Part shown: positions 37,601 through 49,600 of the stretch, one piece after another
Layout: every line of letters begins with the position of its first letter
Position numbering within the stretch: position 1 is the stretch's first letter
Origin: Owenia fusiformis
Taxonomy: Eukaryota; Annelida; Polychaeta; Sabellida; Oweniidae
Direction: 5' to 3'
DNA length: 64,000 nt
Assembly (NCBI GenBank): GCA_903813345.2
Contig: CAIIXF020000008.1
Span: 34,436,867 to 34,500,866 of the forward strand
The notes under the pieces: model-generated
Told to the model about the DNA's origin: nothing
The model's input: only the letters and a program-made list of their open reading frames with translations
Database searches by the model: none
Position numbers and translations under genes: made by a program

Positions 37601-40600
37601 TGCAGTTTTCAAAGTGGCGACCACCTTTTAAAAAAATTTTGATTAAAACTATTTTCCAATATCCATCTTTCAGCCGAATAGTCCACAAGTATTCGACTTA
37701 TTTTCATGACAGACGGACAGACTGAAGGATGGGCGGATGGAGGGCTTCACTTTGTCCCTACTAAACTTCGTTTGTAGGGATAATAACTGGATATTAGAGC
37801 TATCAACAACACTTTTTTTGAAGTTGTAAACTCCAGTTGACCAAAGACAAAGATGTTGTATACTCCTATATTATCATCTTTGGATTAATTTAAATGTAGC
37901 TGAATGCTTCAGTTGACCAATCAAAGTGCAGCTGTTTACTTCAGTTGACCAATCAGAGTGCACTTGTATACTTCAATTGACCAATCAGAATACAGTTGAA
38001 TACACCTTTTGACCAATCAGAAAGAAGATCTAATTACTCACCCTTAACTTGATGGTTATTGGTGTTTGTTGTCTGGACATCTTTAAGCATTGTTAGACTA
38101 GGCATGAGTTGTTCTATAAATTCTTCACGTTTTGGTGCAGTTAAGTTCTCTCCAGATGGAACATGGAAGTCGTACATTAAAATGCTGGTTAAAACACTGA
38201 AACAACAACATTCAGAGAGACTTGATTTCTTGCAATTAAATTACATTCTGATTTCTAAACTTTTGATTCACTGCATCAGATTAATTGTTTCAAAGATCAA
38301 TCATCAGTCAGATTAAGTTATATGAAAAAATTAGAAATTATTTTTATTTTACAAGACAAAAAAATTCACATTATTTCCTTAGACATTTATTCATCACAAT
38401 TATTATCAGAAAGAATCCTGGGAAACCCTTACCTGCCCAATCTGTCTCTGACGTTCTTATAGGCATGAGTGAGATATGGTTGAAGATACTGCAAAAGTCT
38501 GTGGAGCAACTGGTTCACACGCCACTCCTGTTGAGCTAGGACACCCTGTAGTACATAGAGTCGGCTGAAATATAAAACAGAGTGAGTCACATGTAAAGGA
38601 CACCCTGTAGTACACAAAGTCGGCTTAAATATAATACAGAGTGAGTCACATGTACAGGACACCCTGTAGTACACAGAGTCGGTTGAAATACAAAACAAAG
38701 TGTGTCACATATACAGAACACCCTGTACTGAACATAGAGTCAGCCGAAATGCAAACAAAGTGTGTCACAAATACAGAACACTCTGTAGAACATAGAGTCA
38801 GCTGAAATATAAACGAAGTGTGTCACATATACAGAACACCCTGTAGAACATAGAATCAACTGAAATTCAATATGCAGCTTTGATAAGTTTGCACACTTCA
38901 GTAGCCTAGGTGATATTAGATGTAAGGTATATATCGAGAGAAAATTGTGACCATGTGACTTTAACTGACCAATTTATACCATAATTTACCTATAGGATCC
39001 TGATACCTGTGCTGGTTTAAAATAGCATATGTATTTCATTGTATATATACCATAGTAATCACTGGATAAATTTCACCCACCTTGCATCATTAAAAGAGCC
39101 ACCAACTCCTCTCAGTGGATCCTCCATAAGGAGTTCAAACAAGGGATGAAACTGTCTAGGGTCCCGATCCTGGGACATAGTCGCGAAACATGTCCCCCAA
39201 TCTTCTACAGTTTCCACTGTCATATTATTCAGAGCAGTTCGTAAAACTGGACACAGCCACTCCCACATGGCCGTCACTTTTTCATAAGGCCAGTTTTTTG
39301 ATCCACGGACAAGTCCCGCGATTATCTCAGCACCGACACGTTGGCTATAGTCATGTGTGTCGTGAGCTGTGTCTGCGACCAGTCTTTCTACATGGGGTTT
39401 ATACACAGGCAAGAATGTATCTCCAAAATTCCTGAATAGTCCCTGAAAGTTTAAAAGTTAGAACAATATAACATTTTGATATCCTAAACCTTATTAATTG
39501 TCATCCATCTCTCCACAATTTAGTTAGTACACTATAAGTAAAATTCATGAAGATCCTGTACACAGCAATTTTTGCAACTAAACTAGCATATATAAATGAA
39601 TATTTATGATGGTATACGATGTAGCTGACAAAACTTTTCAACATGTATACATTTCATATTTCTGAATTTGAAAATGAATAAAAACATGCACTATAAACTA
39701 CATGTATAGGGCTTACTTTGAATAGTAAAAAGTTCTTTGAGTTGAATTTGTCGCGTCCTTTCTGGTCCTCTAGAGTTAGATAATGCACAAACTTTGCCAC
39801 ATAGTCTGCATCTGAGAAACTTTCAAATATTGGCTTCTCTTCCTCTGATAAATCCTCCAGTTTTCTATCTAAACTTGGCTGTTGTGCTGCAGGGGCATAG
39901 GTGTACATGTGTCTAAAATAAGAGGGCATAGGTGTACATGTGCCTAAAATAAGATGGCATAGGAATAAGAGGGTGTTGGTGTACATGTGCCAAAAAATAA
40001 GAGGGCATAGGTGTACATGTGCCTAAAATAAGAGGGCATAGGTGTACATGTGCCTAAAATAAGAGGACATAGGTGTACATGTGCCTAAAATAAGATGGCA
40101 TAGGTGTACATGTGCCTAAAATAAGAGGGCATAGGTGTACATGTGCCTAAAATAAGAGGACCTAGGTGTACATGTGCCTAAAATAAGATGGCATAGGAAT
40201 AAGAGGGTGTGGGTGTACATGTACCAAAAATAAAAGAGCATAAGTGTACATGTGCCTAATAAGAGGGCATAGGTGTACATGTGTCTAATAAGAGGGCATA
40301 GGTGTACATGTGCCTAATGAGAGGGAATAGTTGTACAATACGTCTCTAAAATAAGATGCCATAATCAAAGGTATCCAAGAAATATTAATGCAAAGGCTAC
40401 AGTTGTCTCTGAACTGTGAGGGCATATGTGAATATGAAATATGAGGGAAGGGGTGTACAAAAATATGATGATATAGGCAAATGAAATTAAAGCAGAGCTG
40501 TACAATATACATAGGGCTGAAAGAGAGGGCTATTGACACGAATGACACCCCATCCATTAATATAAAAATAAAAAACAATGCTCAATTTAAAATCTTACTT

Positions 40601-43600
40601 TGGCCATGCGTAGTAGCCCCAAAAGGTTTTGTGAACCAAGGTGGTTTTATCAAAGTCTTCCTTTGTAGTTGGCACTGTGTCCTTGTTGTAAACATGCCAC
40701 TGGTTGTCAGCCCGATCACCAGGCCTCATTGGGGCTGTCGCCAGGGGGCGCTGTGTACCACTAAGGGCATACGGATCTATCTCTACTTTCTTGAATTTTT
40801 GTTTTTGCTGCTGTAGTATAGCAGCCACTGAACTAACACATAGCTGAAAAAATATAATTTTTCAAATTATTGTTTCATAAATCGGTGTGTTGTTTTTTAT
40901 ACCATCCCTTATAAAGTGCAAATGCACAACTCCATTTTCTCCATATATTTGATCAGATAAATAATAACTTCTTGTTTCAGAAAATAAATGAAAAACTTTA
41001 GAAAGCGAGACATTGGCATTTTTTTTAGAAAGGATCCTTAACAAAGAGTAAATTCTGCGCTAATGACTCATTCTCCTAAATCTTGCAACTTGAAAAATGA
41101 TTTAACAATCTAAACTACCTTTCTGACTGTGAGAGTTTCGCTGATCAGGTTTTTCATGAATAACCTGACACCATTTACAGGCATCCTGACATCAAAGCGT
41201 AACATCAGTGACACCAATTCCATTGACATCTCACTGAACTTCCAACGACTGAAAAATTTCATATCAAATAATACAGATTTTATCTTTATATCAATATCAG
41301 TTATGTTTTGCTTGCATAAGCTATGCAAAAATGACATTTTCTAGATCGATTTGTGATGAAATAGAATCTTTCCTCGATATTTGTTCATTTATTATAAGTT
41401 TTTTTTCTCATGACTTATTATATTGAGTGACTTGGTACATTGAATGAACATTGGGGTGTAATATCACATTATTCATAATAAACACTTTAAAATAAAAACA
41501 ACTACTTACAGTTTTCCACTGTTTATAAGAGATATCAGAGTCTCTACTAGGTTTAAGTACCCCCTGGAATACAACAGAATTAATCAATAAATGTACATGT
41601 ACTGTTCAAATACAAATCAAGGTAAATTCTGAATGCTTAACTTTGAAATTTTACTTTTCCAAAGTTAATAAGCCATTTTCAATGTGAAGGTTCGTAACTA
41701 AATAAATCAGACAAAATTATTAATTGGTATATAAAGGCATTTAAACTACATGCAAACAAAATAACCCATAAAAATGAATGAATGAAATATATACTCACTG
41801 AATCCATTGAACAGTGTTCCTATTTATTTCCTCTTGTCTCCCTTTCTCTATCTCGGTCTGTGTAGCACTAGATACACTTGGGTTTGGTTGACTTGTGCAT
41901 GTAAAGACAGCATTGGCTGCTTCTATACTGGACTGGGATGTCTAGAATCAATATACAAGGGGTTTATTCTAAATGAATAAACAAAAAGTAGAAATGCAAT
42001 TGATTTAGTAAAGTATGTAATGTAAAAAGATTTGATTTTGTTCTGAATTGGCCCTTTAAAACTCTTTTTAAAAACGAAGCCTAAACTGTTGTTCTGTCAA
42101 GATTGCACCAACCGGATGTTTCCCTCATGCAAACAAGAAATTGATCAGGGATGAGAATAAAATGGGTTTCTACTAGTGGAATGGGTGATAGGTGTTTTTC
42201 GTGCGATGAAGTCTAAAAATTTTAATTGGTATAATCATTTAGGCCACCTAAAACTACATTTATTCATGAATTTTCAGTTTCCAATTTTTCAGCGTTAAGC
42301 GGCTGTTCCATTTTACCCCCCCTGAAAAACCAAAAGAGGGGTATGTATACAAATGCAGCCATTTCACCATTATACTTCGAGCAATTCTATTGAAAGTTCA
42401 TGGGAACATACATTGTATAATAGACATGTATCATGCAAAATATGAGTGTGAAAGCTCTACTTGTTGCCATGGTAACCACTCGTTGAATTATAAAAATGAC
42501 TGAAAAAGGGCGATTTTCGTACATTCGGATTGCAGTAAACTGAACTTATCTTGTTGTAAGAGATTGATTGATCAGTCTAAATATGCTTAAAAACTTCCCA
42601 GATGTGTATGGTACAAATCTAGGGGAAAAGTAAATTTTTGGGATGTTTCTTATATTTAACATGATTTTTTTAATATGCATACCCCTATTCAGGATCCATA
42701 TGTGCTTTTCTTGTCTGTAATGTCAAAAACATAGATATCTTCAATATTTCAAGTTGAATCTTTTCTTATATTATACTGGAAAGCTAAATGCATATTAATG
42801 AGATCCATGGTCAGGATTAATGTAATATTTGTATCTGTTGCTCTGGTGACCACATATAACTATTAATTTTTCGCACATGTTCCATGTTATATCGTGAAGA
42901 CAGCAGATTTCATCATTTCAGGAATATTTGTCTTGCATCATTACATACACAATACACAGAGTAAAAGGTCTAAAGAGGTACTATATCTAGTATACTTAGA
43001 TGGGGTTTGTCATGACTGACTCTTCAAAATTGAGGTTTTAAAAAAAAGCACATGTAATGAAAAATCAGAAAATGGAACTTGTTACAAGATTAAGTTGAAA
43101 ACAGGTAAAATAAACTAATAACATTTATGACATATTATTCTCTTACATCTGAAGAAATTGAAAATACATTAAAACATAAATTTTCAGAATAGTTTACCAT
43201 GAAATTAAGATTAAACTGAAAAAGTAAATGTCAAACAATATATATTTCAGGGAAGCAATGAGTGAACGAGTCTTGAGAAAGCGTGTTGCACCTGCATCAG
43301 AGGCTCGCGGTGAGACATCTAGGCCAACATATCTGTTTTCCGATTCCAAATGTATTTTTTGTGATAAGACTATTAAATATCTGAAAAACAATAAGAAGGA
43401 ATATCTTACACAATGTACTACAAAAATAACTAGAGCAACAATTAATCATGCTATGCATATAAGAGAGGATTGGAACTTAATTCGCAAAATTGGCGGACGT
43501 GATCTTCTGGCTGGAGAGGCTCATTTCCATCAGGCTTGCAAGCGCTCATATTGTGAACCTAAAATTGTTGGAAAACCTGAGGTAGATGACTATGGTGATT

Positions 43601-46600
43601 TAATTGAAAAAACTACAGGGACAAATGTCAAATTTGATGAAAAAGAACCAGAGGAATCCAATGACCCATCATTCACCTACATATGTGAAAGGATATCCGA
43701 AGACATTATGCTTAGGAAGAATGTTGGTTCTCTTAATAACATTCACAAACAATATCAGACCCATAAACAAGAAAATGATCCCGTGAATTATCAAAAGGAC
43801 TATCGCAGAAGTAGATTGAAATCTCGCTTGCAGTCTCATTATGGTAATAGAATAGTTTTACAGCCTGGTAAAAATGAGAAAGACATTTTGATTTATAGCT
43901 CAAGTCTAACTGTATCAGATATTGCCGACTCAGCTGCAATGGTAAATCAGACAAATGAACATGGATGCCTGCAGAAAGCAGCACATTATTTAAGAGACAA
44001 GATAATTGCTGCTAGTGAAAACGTCTCTCCAACAAACTGGCCACCATCTGCTTCAGAATTATCAGCAAGTATGTTCCACACTATTCCACCAGAGTTGCAA
44101 TATTTTCTTATACTTCTGCTATCAGGCAATGACACAAAAATGAACAATACAAAATATAAACGCTTGACTCATACCATAGGGCAAGACATTTGCTATGGTG
44201 CAACAAATGGATCATTCAAAATGCCAAAACATTACTTGCTTGCGATAGCTATTCATCATCTTACAGGGAGTGCAGAGTTGATCACACTACTGAATCATCA
44301 TGGCTACTGCACCAGTTACACAGAGGTCCTAGAAATAGAGACTGCAATATGTGAAGAGATTAAACAGCAAGTGTCATCCTTACCACCATCAATATCCATT
44401 TTGTCAAACCAAGTTCTGATGTATTGCTTCGATAATTTTGATCTCAATGAGCAGACTCCCAGTGGTTCAGGAACTACACATTCTACCCATGGCATTGTCA
44501 TTCAAGAACAGAAATCTGTGAATCCTCACTGTCATCAAGACACAGCTATGGAGGTTGACGCACATACAGAGTCTAGTGAAAGTCAAGGTCAGCTGGAGCC
44601 AATGGATGATGATGGTGGTGATATTTCTTCAGAATCTCAAGGTGGTGTGCCAATCCTTCTACCTCAGTCAGATGAACATGTTGATGAAATTGTTGATTCT
44701 AGTGCTCAGCCTCCATCACTTGAACCAACTAAGGAACGCTACCCTAATGCAAGGAGATCAGTTAAACTGACAGAGGACATATTACCACCATGTTATGCAG
44801 TTAACAAAGCAGAACCACCTAAAGGGTTTGATGTCTTCACAATCTCAGAGGAAAGTGAGGTGGCATTAGCTAATGCTTCTAGAAGTGATCTGATGTGGAT
44901 TTTGTGTCGTCATCAACAGTCAGAAAATCAGAGTGTCCCTAGCTGGGCAGGTTGGGTGTCACTAACAGGCAAGGGCTCAACTAATGTACCAGTTCAGTCT
45001 GTTATAGACTATCTTCCTCCAATAAACCACCCAATAACTGAGAATGCTACAGTTCAAGAGTGCCTGAATATTGCTATGCAAGGAACAGCTGAGGTGGGCC
45101 AACATTACACATTAGTAACATTTGATCTGGCAGCAGCCAAAAAGGCCCTGAACATTGTATGGCAATTTCAAAAATACTGTACTGTGATAGTAATGTTAGG
45201 TGTTTTCCATTCGCTGTGTTCTTATTTCTGCACCATTGGAAAATTTGTGAGGGGCTCTGGTTTTGAAGAGATACTGCTTGAATCAGAAATTTGTGCTAGT
45301 GGATCATTAGATGCAGTCCTTAATGGAAAAAATTACAACAGAAGCCTGAGAGTTCACAAGATAATGTATGAAGCACTGGAACGTATGTTGTTGGAGAAAT
45401 TCCAGCAGGAACACCAACTAAATCCAGCTGCAAAGAAGAAACTTCAAGATCTAGCTGAAAACCTAAATGAAGAGCTTCTGCAGCAATCCCTCTCTGATAA
45501 AGATGTTAGTGAATTCTGTCAAAAATTCTTCCAGTTCAAAATGGACATCAGACAAGGGAAAATGGGTAAAACTCCACAGTTTTGGGTCCAGTACAGTGAT
45601 ATGGTTGGCACTGCACTTCAGTATATCCGTGCCACAAAGGAAAATGATCTCAACCTCCACATTGGAGCACACTCAGCCATGAATAGTGCATTCTTTGCCA
45701 TGGACCATCAAAATTATGCCAGATTTCACTGTTACCAATTTCTCACCCTTCTCAACCTGGATAAGACACATCCTGGTGCAACAGAGCTCATCTCAAACAA
45801 TGGATTCTCTGTTTCAAGATCAGATGTATCATGCTCACGAAATCCTGTGGACATTACCATAGAACAAACTATCAATTGCAATGCAAAATCTAAAGGTGGT
45901 ATTGTTGGTTTCAGTAGGAACAAGGGTGCATATCAGCGCTGGTGCGTTACACGAACACAGAGAGGACTGTATACAGAGGCTGCCCTTGATATAGCTGGAA
46001 TGAGAGACTCAGACGATATCCTCCATAGAGACAACTCATTAGCCCAAGTAACAACATCTGAAGCTGGTGTAAAGTCAGTAATGCAGGCATTCAAAAGCTT
46101 CATCAACCCATTTGACATCAATGAGCCTGCTCTTCACTGTGTATCATCTGGTTTGCCAGCCCCAGCAGAAGTTCAAGGGCTGACTGATGCATTACAGAAA
46201 GGTTACCAAGCAAGTGAACAATTCATTGATAGACTGAGAGATCAAAACTCAGAACTTAAGTTTCACGATAGCATAAAAAAGATGAAAGTCGCAACATTTG
46301 CAAATTCTGCTGTGACCAAGAAGATGACAACTTCAAAAAATAAGGTTGTTGAAATCAGCGCCACAAGAAACCTATTTGGCCAACTACTTAATGTATCTCA
46401 AAACAGTGAGATTAGTCTTGAGAGGCTCATGGGATATTGCATGGGTCCTGTTCCTTGGCCTCTTGCCCTACCTGATGGCTCTCTAGCAAAAACACCAAAG
46501 TCAACACTCATTCATGAGCTGCAAGGGAATGACAGTATTCCATCTCCCCCATCTGAATCAATAACTATCTTGGATGGAAATATGAGTTTCTATCAAATGG

Positions 46601-49600
46601 AAAAAATAGCGCCAACATTTGGTAAAGTTGCAAGAGACATATTCACACGCTTACCAAAATCCAAGAACGTACATTTTGTAACCGATTCCTACCATGAAAA
46701 CTCCATTAAAGATCTTGAGAGAAACAAAAGGGGGCAGTCAGATCCAATTATCCTGAAGGGAGCCCACACTAAAACCCCATCAAAATCATGGAATAACTTC
46801 CTAACATGTGGCAAAAATAAAGAGGAACTTATCAAGTTCCTGTTACGTGAATGGCAAACCAAGAAGTATGCCAGTGATCTGAAGGGAAGAAACATCTACT
46901 TCTCAGACCAAGAGAATACAATTCTACTCACAAGTGATGGTGAAAAGGTTTATACTTCCCCAGTAAATGACCTAGCATCTAACCAAGAAGAAGCAGATAC
47001 AAAGATAATTCTTCATATGCTGTTCGCTGCAAGACATGGAAAACCAGTAATTGTTCGATCCCTTGATACCGATGTCTTTCTAATACTCCTAAGGTATGCT
47101 GACAGGGTCGATGTACCGATATATTTTGACACTGGAAAAGGAGATGGGCGTCGCCTCCTTGACATCCAAGCAATAGCCTCCCGCCTGGGCCAGCAACTTT
47201 GTGAAGCACTGCCCAGCTTCCATGCTTTCACGGGGTGCGATAGCACTAGTGCATTCATTCGCAGAGGCAAGATAAAGCCACTCAAAATTCTTACCAGAGG
47301 TCCTCCAGATGAAAGGAATCGTTTCCTGAAACTGTTTACTACAATGGGAAATACTGTTGAGGTTACCAACCAAATGGAATCTACTGCTGAGGACTATGTT
47401 TGCAAAATGTACTCTAGAAAAACCAAGCTAAGGAACATCAACAAACTTCGCTATGAACTATTTCAACAAAGATATTCCCCCAAGAAATCAGGAGATGCTT
47501 TGACTTACGATGGAACTGACTTGTCACTGTTACCCCCCTGTAGAGACTCTATAATTCAAAAGTTGAAAAGGAGTAACTATCAAAGCTATATCTGGAAACA
47601 ATCACACATTGCTGTCAGTGAACTCCCAAATGCCACGTTGCATGGCTGGCAACTTGATACCAATGGTAACATTGAGCCACAATGGTCTAGTTTACCCGTC
47701 TTACCGAAAGACCTTGTAGATCTGCTTGATGAGGTTGCTGAGCCTATTGTACTTGAAGATGCAGACTTCTTGGGAAGTGTTGAGGGTGGAGATGTTCTAG
47801 ACAGCTAGAAAAGAAAAATGACTATAAACATGTTAAACTTCAAAACAATGCTAATGGAGGTAAATTTGTACTCTCATACTGTTTTGTGACATTCTCCATT
47901 TAATATGTGGTTACCATAGCAACAGTTACAAAATTTTTTCTGAAGTGTATCTTAGCTCCTCACTGTAGATTGAGTTTTCCTATTAATTATACAGTGAAAT
48001 ATTGGTGATAGCCTACATAGTATACTATAAGAACTCATTTTGACATTTTAATAGACATTGGAGAAATAATCACTTTCTCGTCTTGAATGAGGGTATGAGT
48101 ATTAAAAAAATCATGTAAAATATAAGAAACATCCCAAAAATTTACCTTTCCCCTAGATTTGTACCATACACATCTGGGAAGTTTTTAAGCATATTTAGAC
48201 TGATCAATCAATCTCTTACAACAAGATAAGTTCAGTTTACTGCAATCCGAATGTACGAAAATCGCCCTTTTTCAGTCATTTTTATAATTCAACGAGTGGT
48301 TACCATGGCAACAAGTAGAGCTTTCACACTCATATTTTGCATTATACATGTCTATTATACAATGTATGTTCCCATGAACTTTCAATAGAATTGCTCGAAG
48401 TATAATGGTGAAATGGCTGCATTTGTACACATACCCCTCTATTGGTTTTTCAGGGGGGGTAAAATGGAACAGCCGCTTAACGCTGAAAAATTGGAAACTG
48501 AAAATTCATGAATGGATGGAGCTTTAGGTGGCCTAAATGATTATAACAATTAAAATTTTTAGACTACATCGCACGAAAAACACCTATCACCCATTCCACT
48601 ATACCTTTGACCCCCAAATGTACACAACAATATTGAATTGACAACATTTACTGAAAATGACATCTTTTACATTGTCTTTTTAATTTTAAAGAGCATGCAT
48701 TTAGCCTGATAAGAATATGTGTTTATTTTAGCTGAGGCACTTACTTCAATATTCACAGCACACGTCTCAGCATTCTTGTGTATTTTATCAGCCATTTCAT
48801 CAATAATCTTCAATATGGATGGTTTCTCTGAGTGCTGGGCTTGACAGAGCTCTGGCCAGACCTGCTCCATGACCTCCCAGTTACGCTTGCATATAAGACT
48901 TCGCTGCTTTGTACCGTTTAAAACATATAGTGCTCCCTAGAAAAAAAGATGTGTGTCAAAAAGCAATTTCTCCCTATACTATATTTAATATTAAACAATT
49001 GCAGATTATGGTACTATTTGACTTCGCTGTTTTGTGCCATTTAAAACATATAGCGCTCCCTAGGGAAAGATGTCTCATTAAGCAGTGTGGTGTCATGTTA
49101 AATATAACAAGGCATTAACATGCAAAATGTCACTGCAACTGCCATTTGTTACAGACACCAAATGCCCAACACCAACCATCAAACACCAACTGCCGAACAC
49201 TGTCCACAAAAAGCTAGAGACCATAACAATATTACCACAAAAAAGTTACACTTTAAGTCACAATTCAAAACCAAATTTCCTACTAAGGATATTATATAAA
49301 TCTAATTTATTGTAGATAAGCCTCAAATTCATGAAAGATTCTTGACTGATAAAAGTTAATCAGTAGCAATTAGCTATAACATGCAGACTCATTAATATTT
49401 GAGCATCATATTATTGAATAAAATGTATTTTGGATAAGCCTCAAATTCATGAAAGATTCTAGATTGATAAAAGTTAATTTAGAAATGAGCTATTACATGC
49501 AGACTCATTAATATTTGAGCATCATATTATTAAACAAGAGATCATTTAAAAAAAATGAAGGCTCGTGTGAAGGAGATGTTTGCAGTGTTGTAATGAAATG

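Noticed and set aside
39887-39912. Alternative acceptor TGCAG at 39886/39887 for the PSME4 exon
   Set aside because: It leaves the preceding exon's two leftover bases out of phase and drops the YAP region; the TTATTTTAG acceptor at 39912 fits phase and protein.
42174-48601. CACTA (EnSpm) classification because of CACTA/TAGTG-like termini and a 3-bp duplication
   Set aside because: The termini are in the opposite orientation (TAGTG at the start), and the ORF has an XPG-like nuclease domain, which points to Academ.
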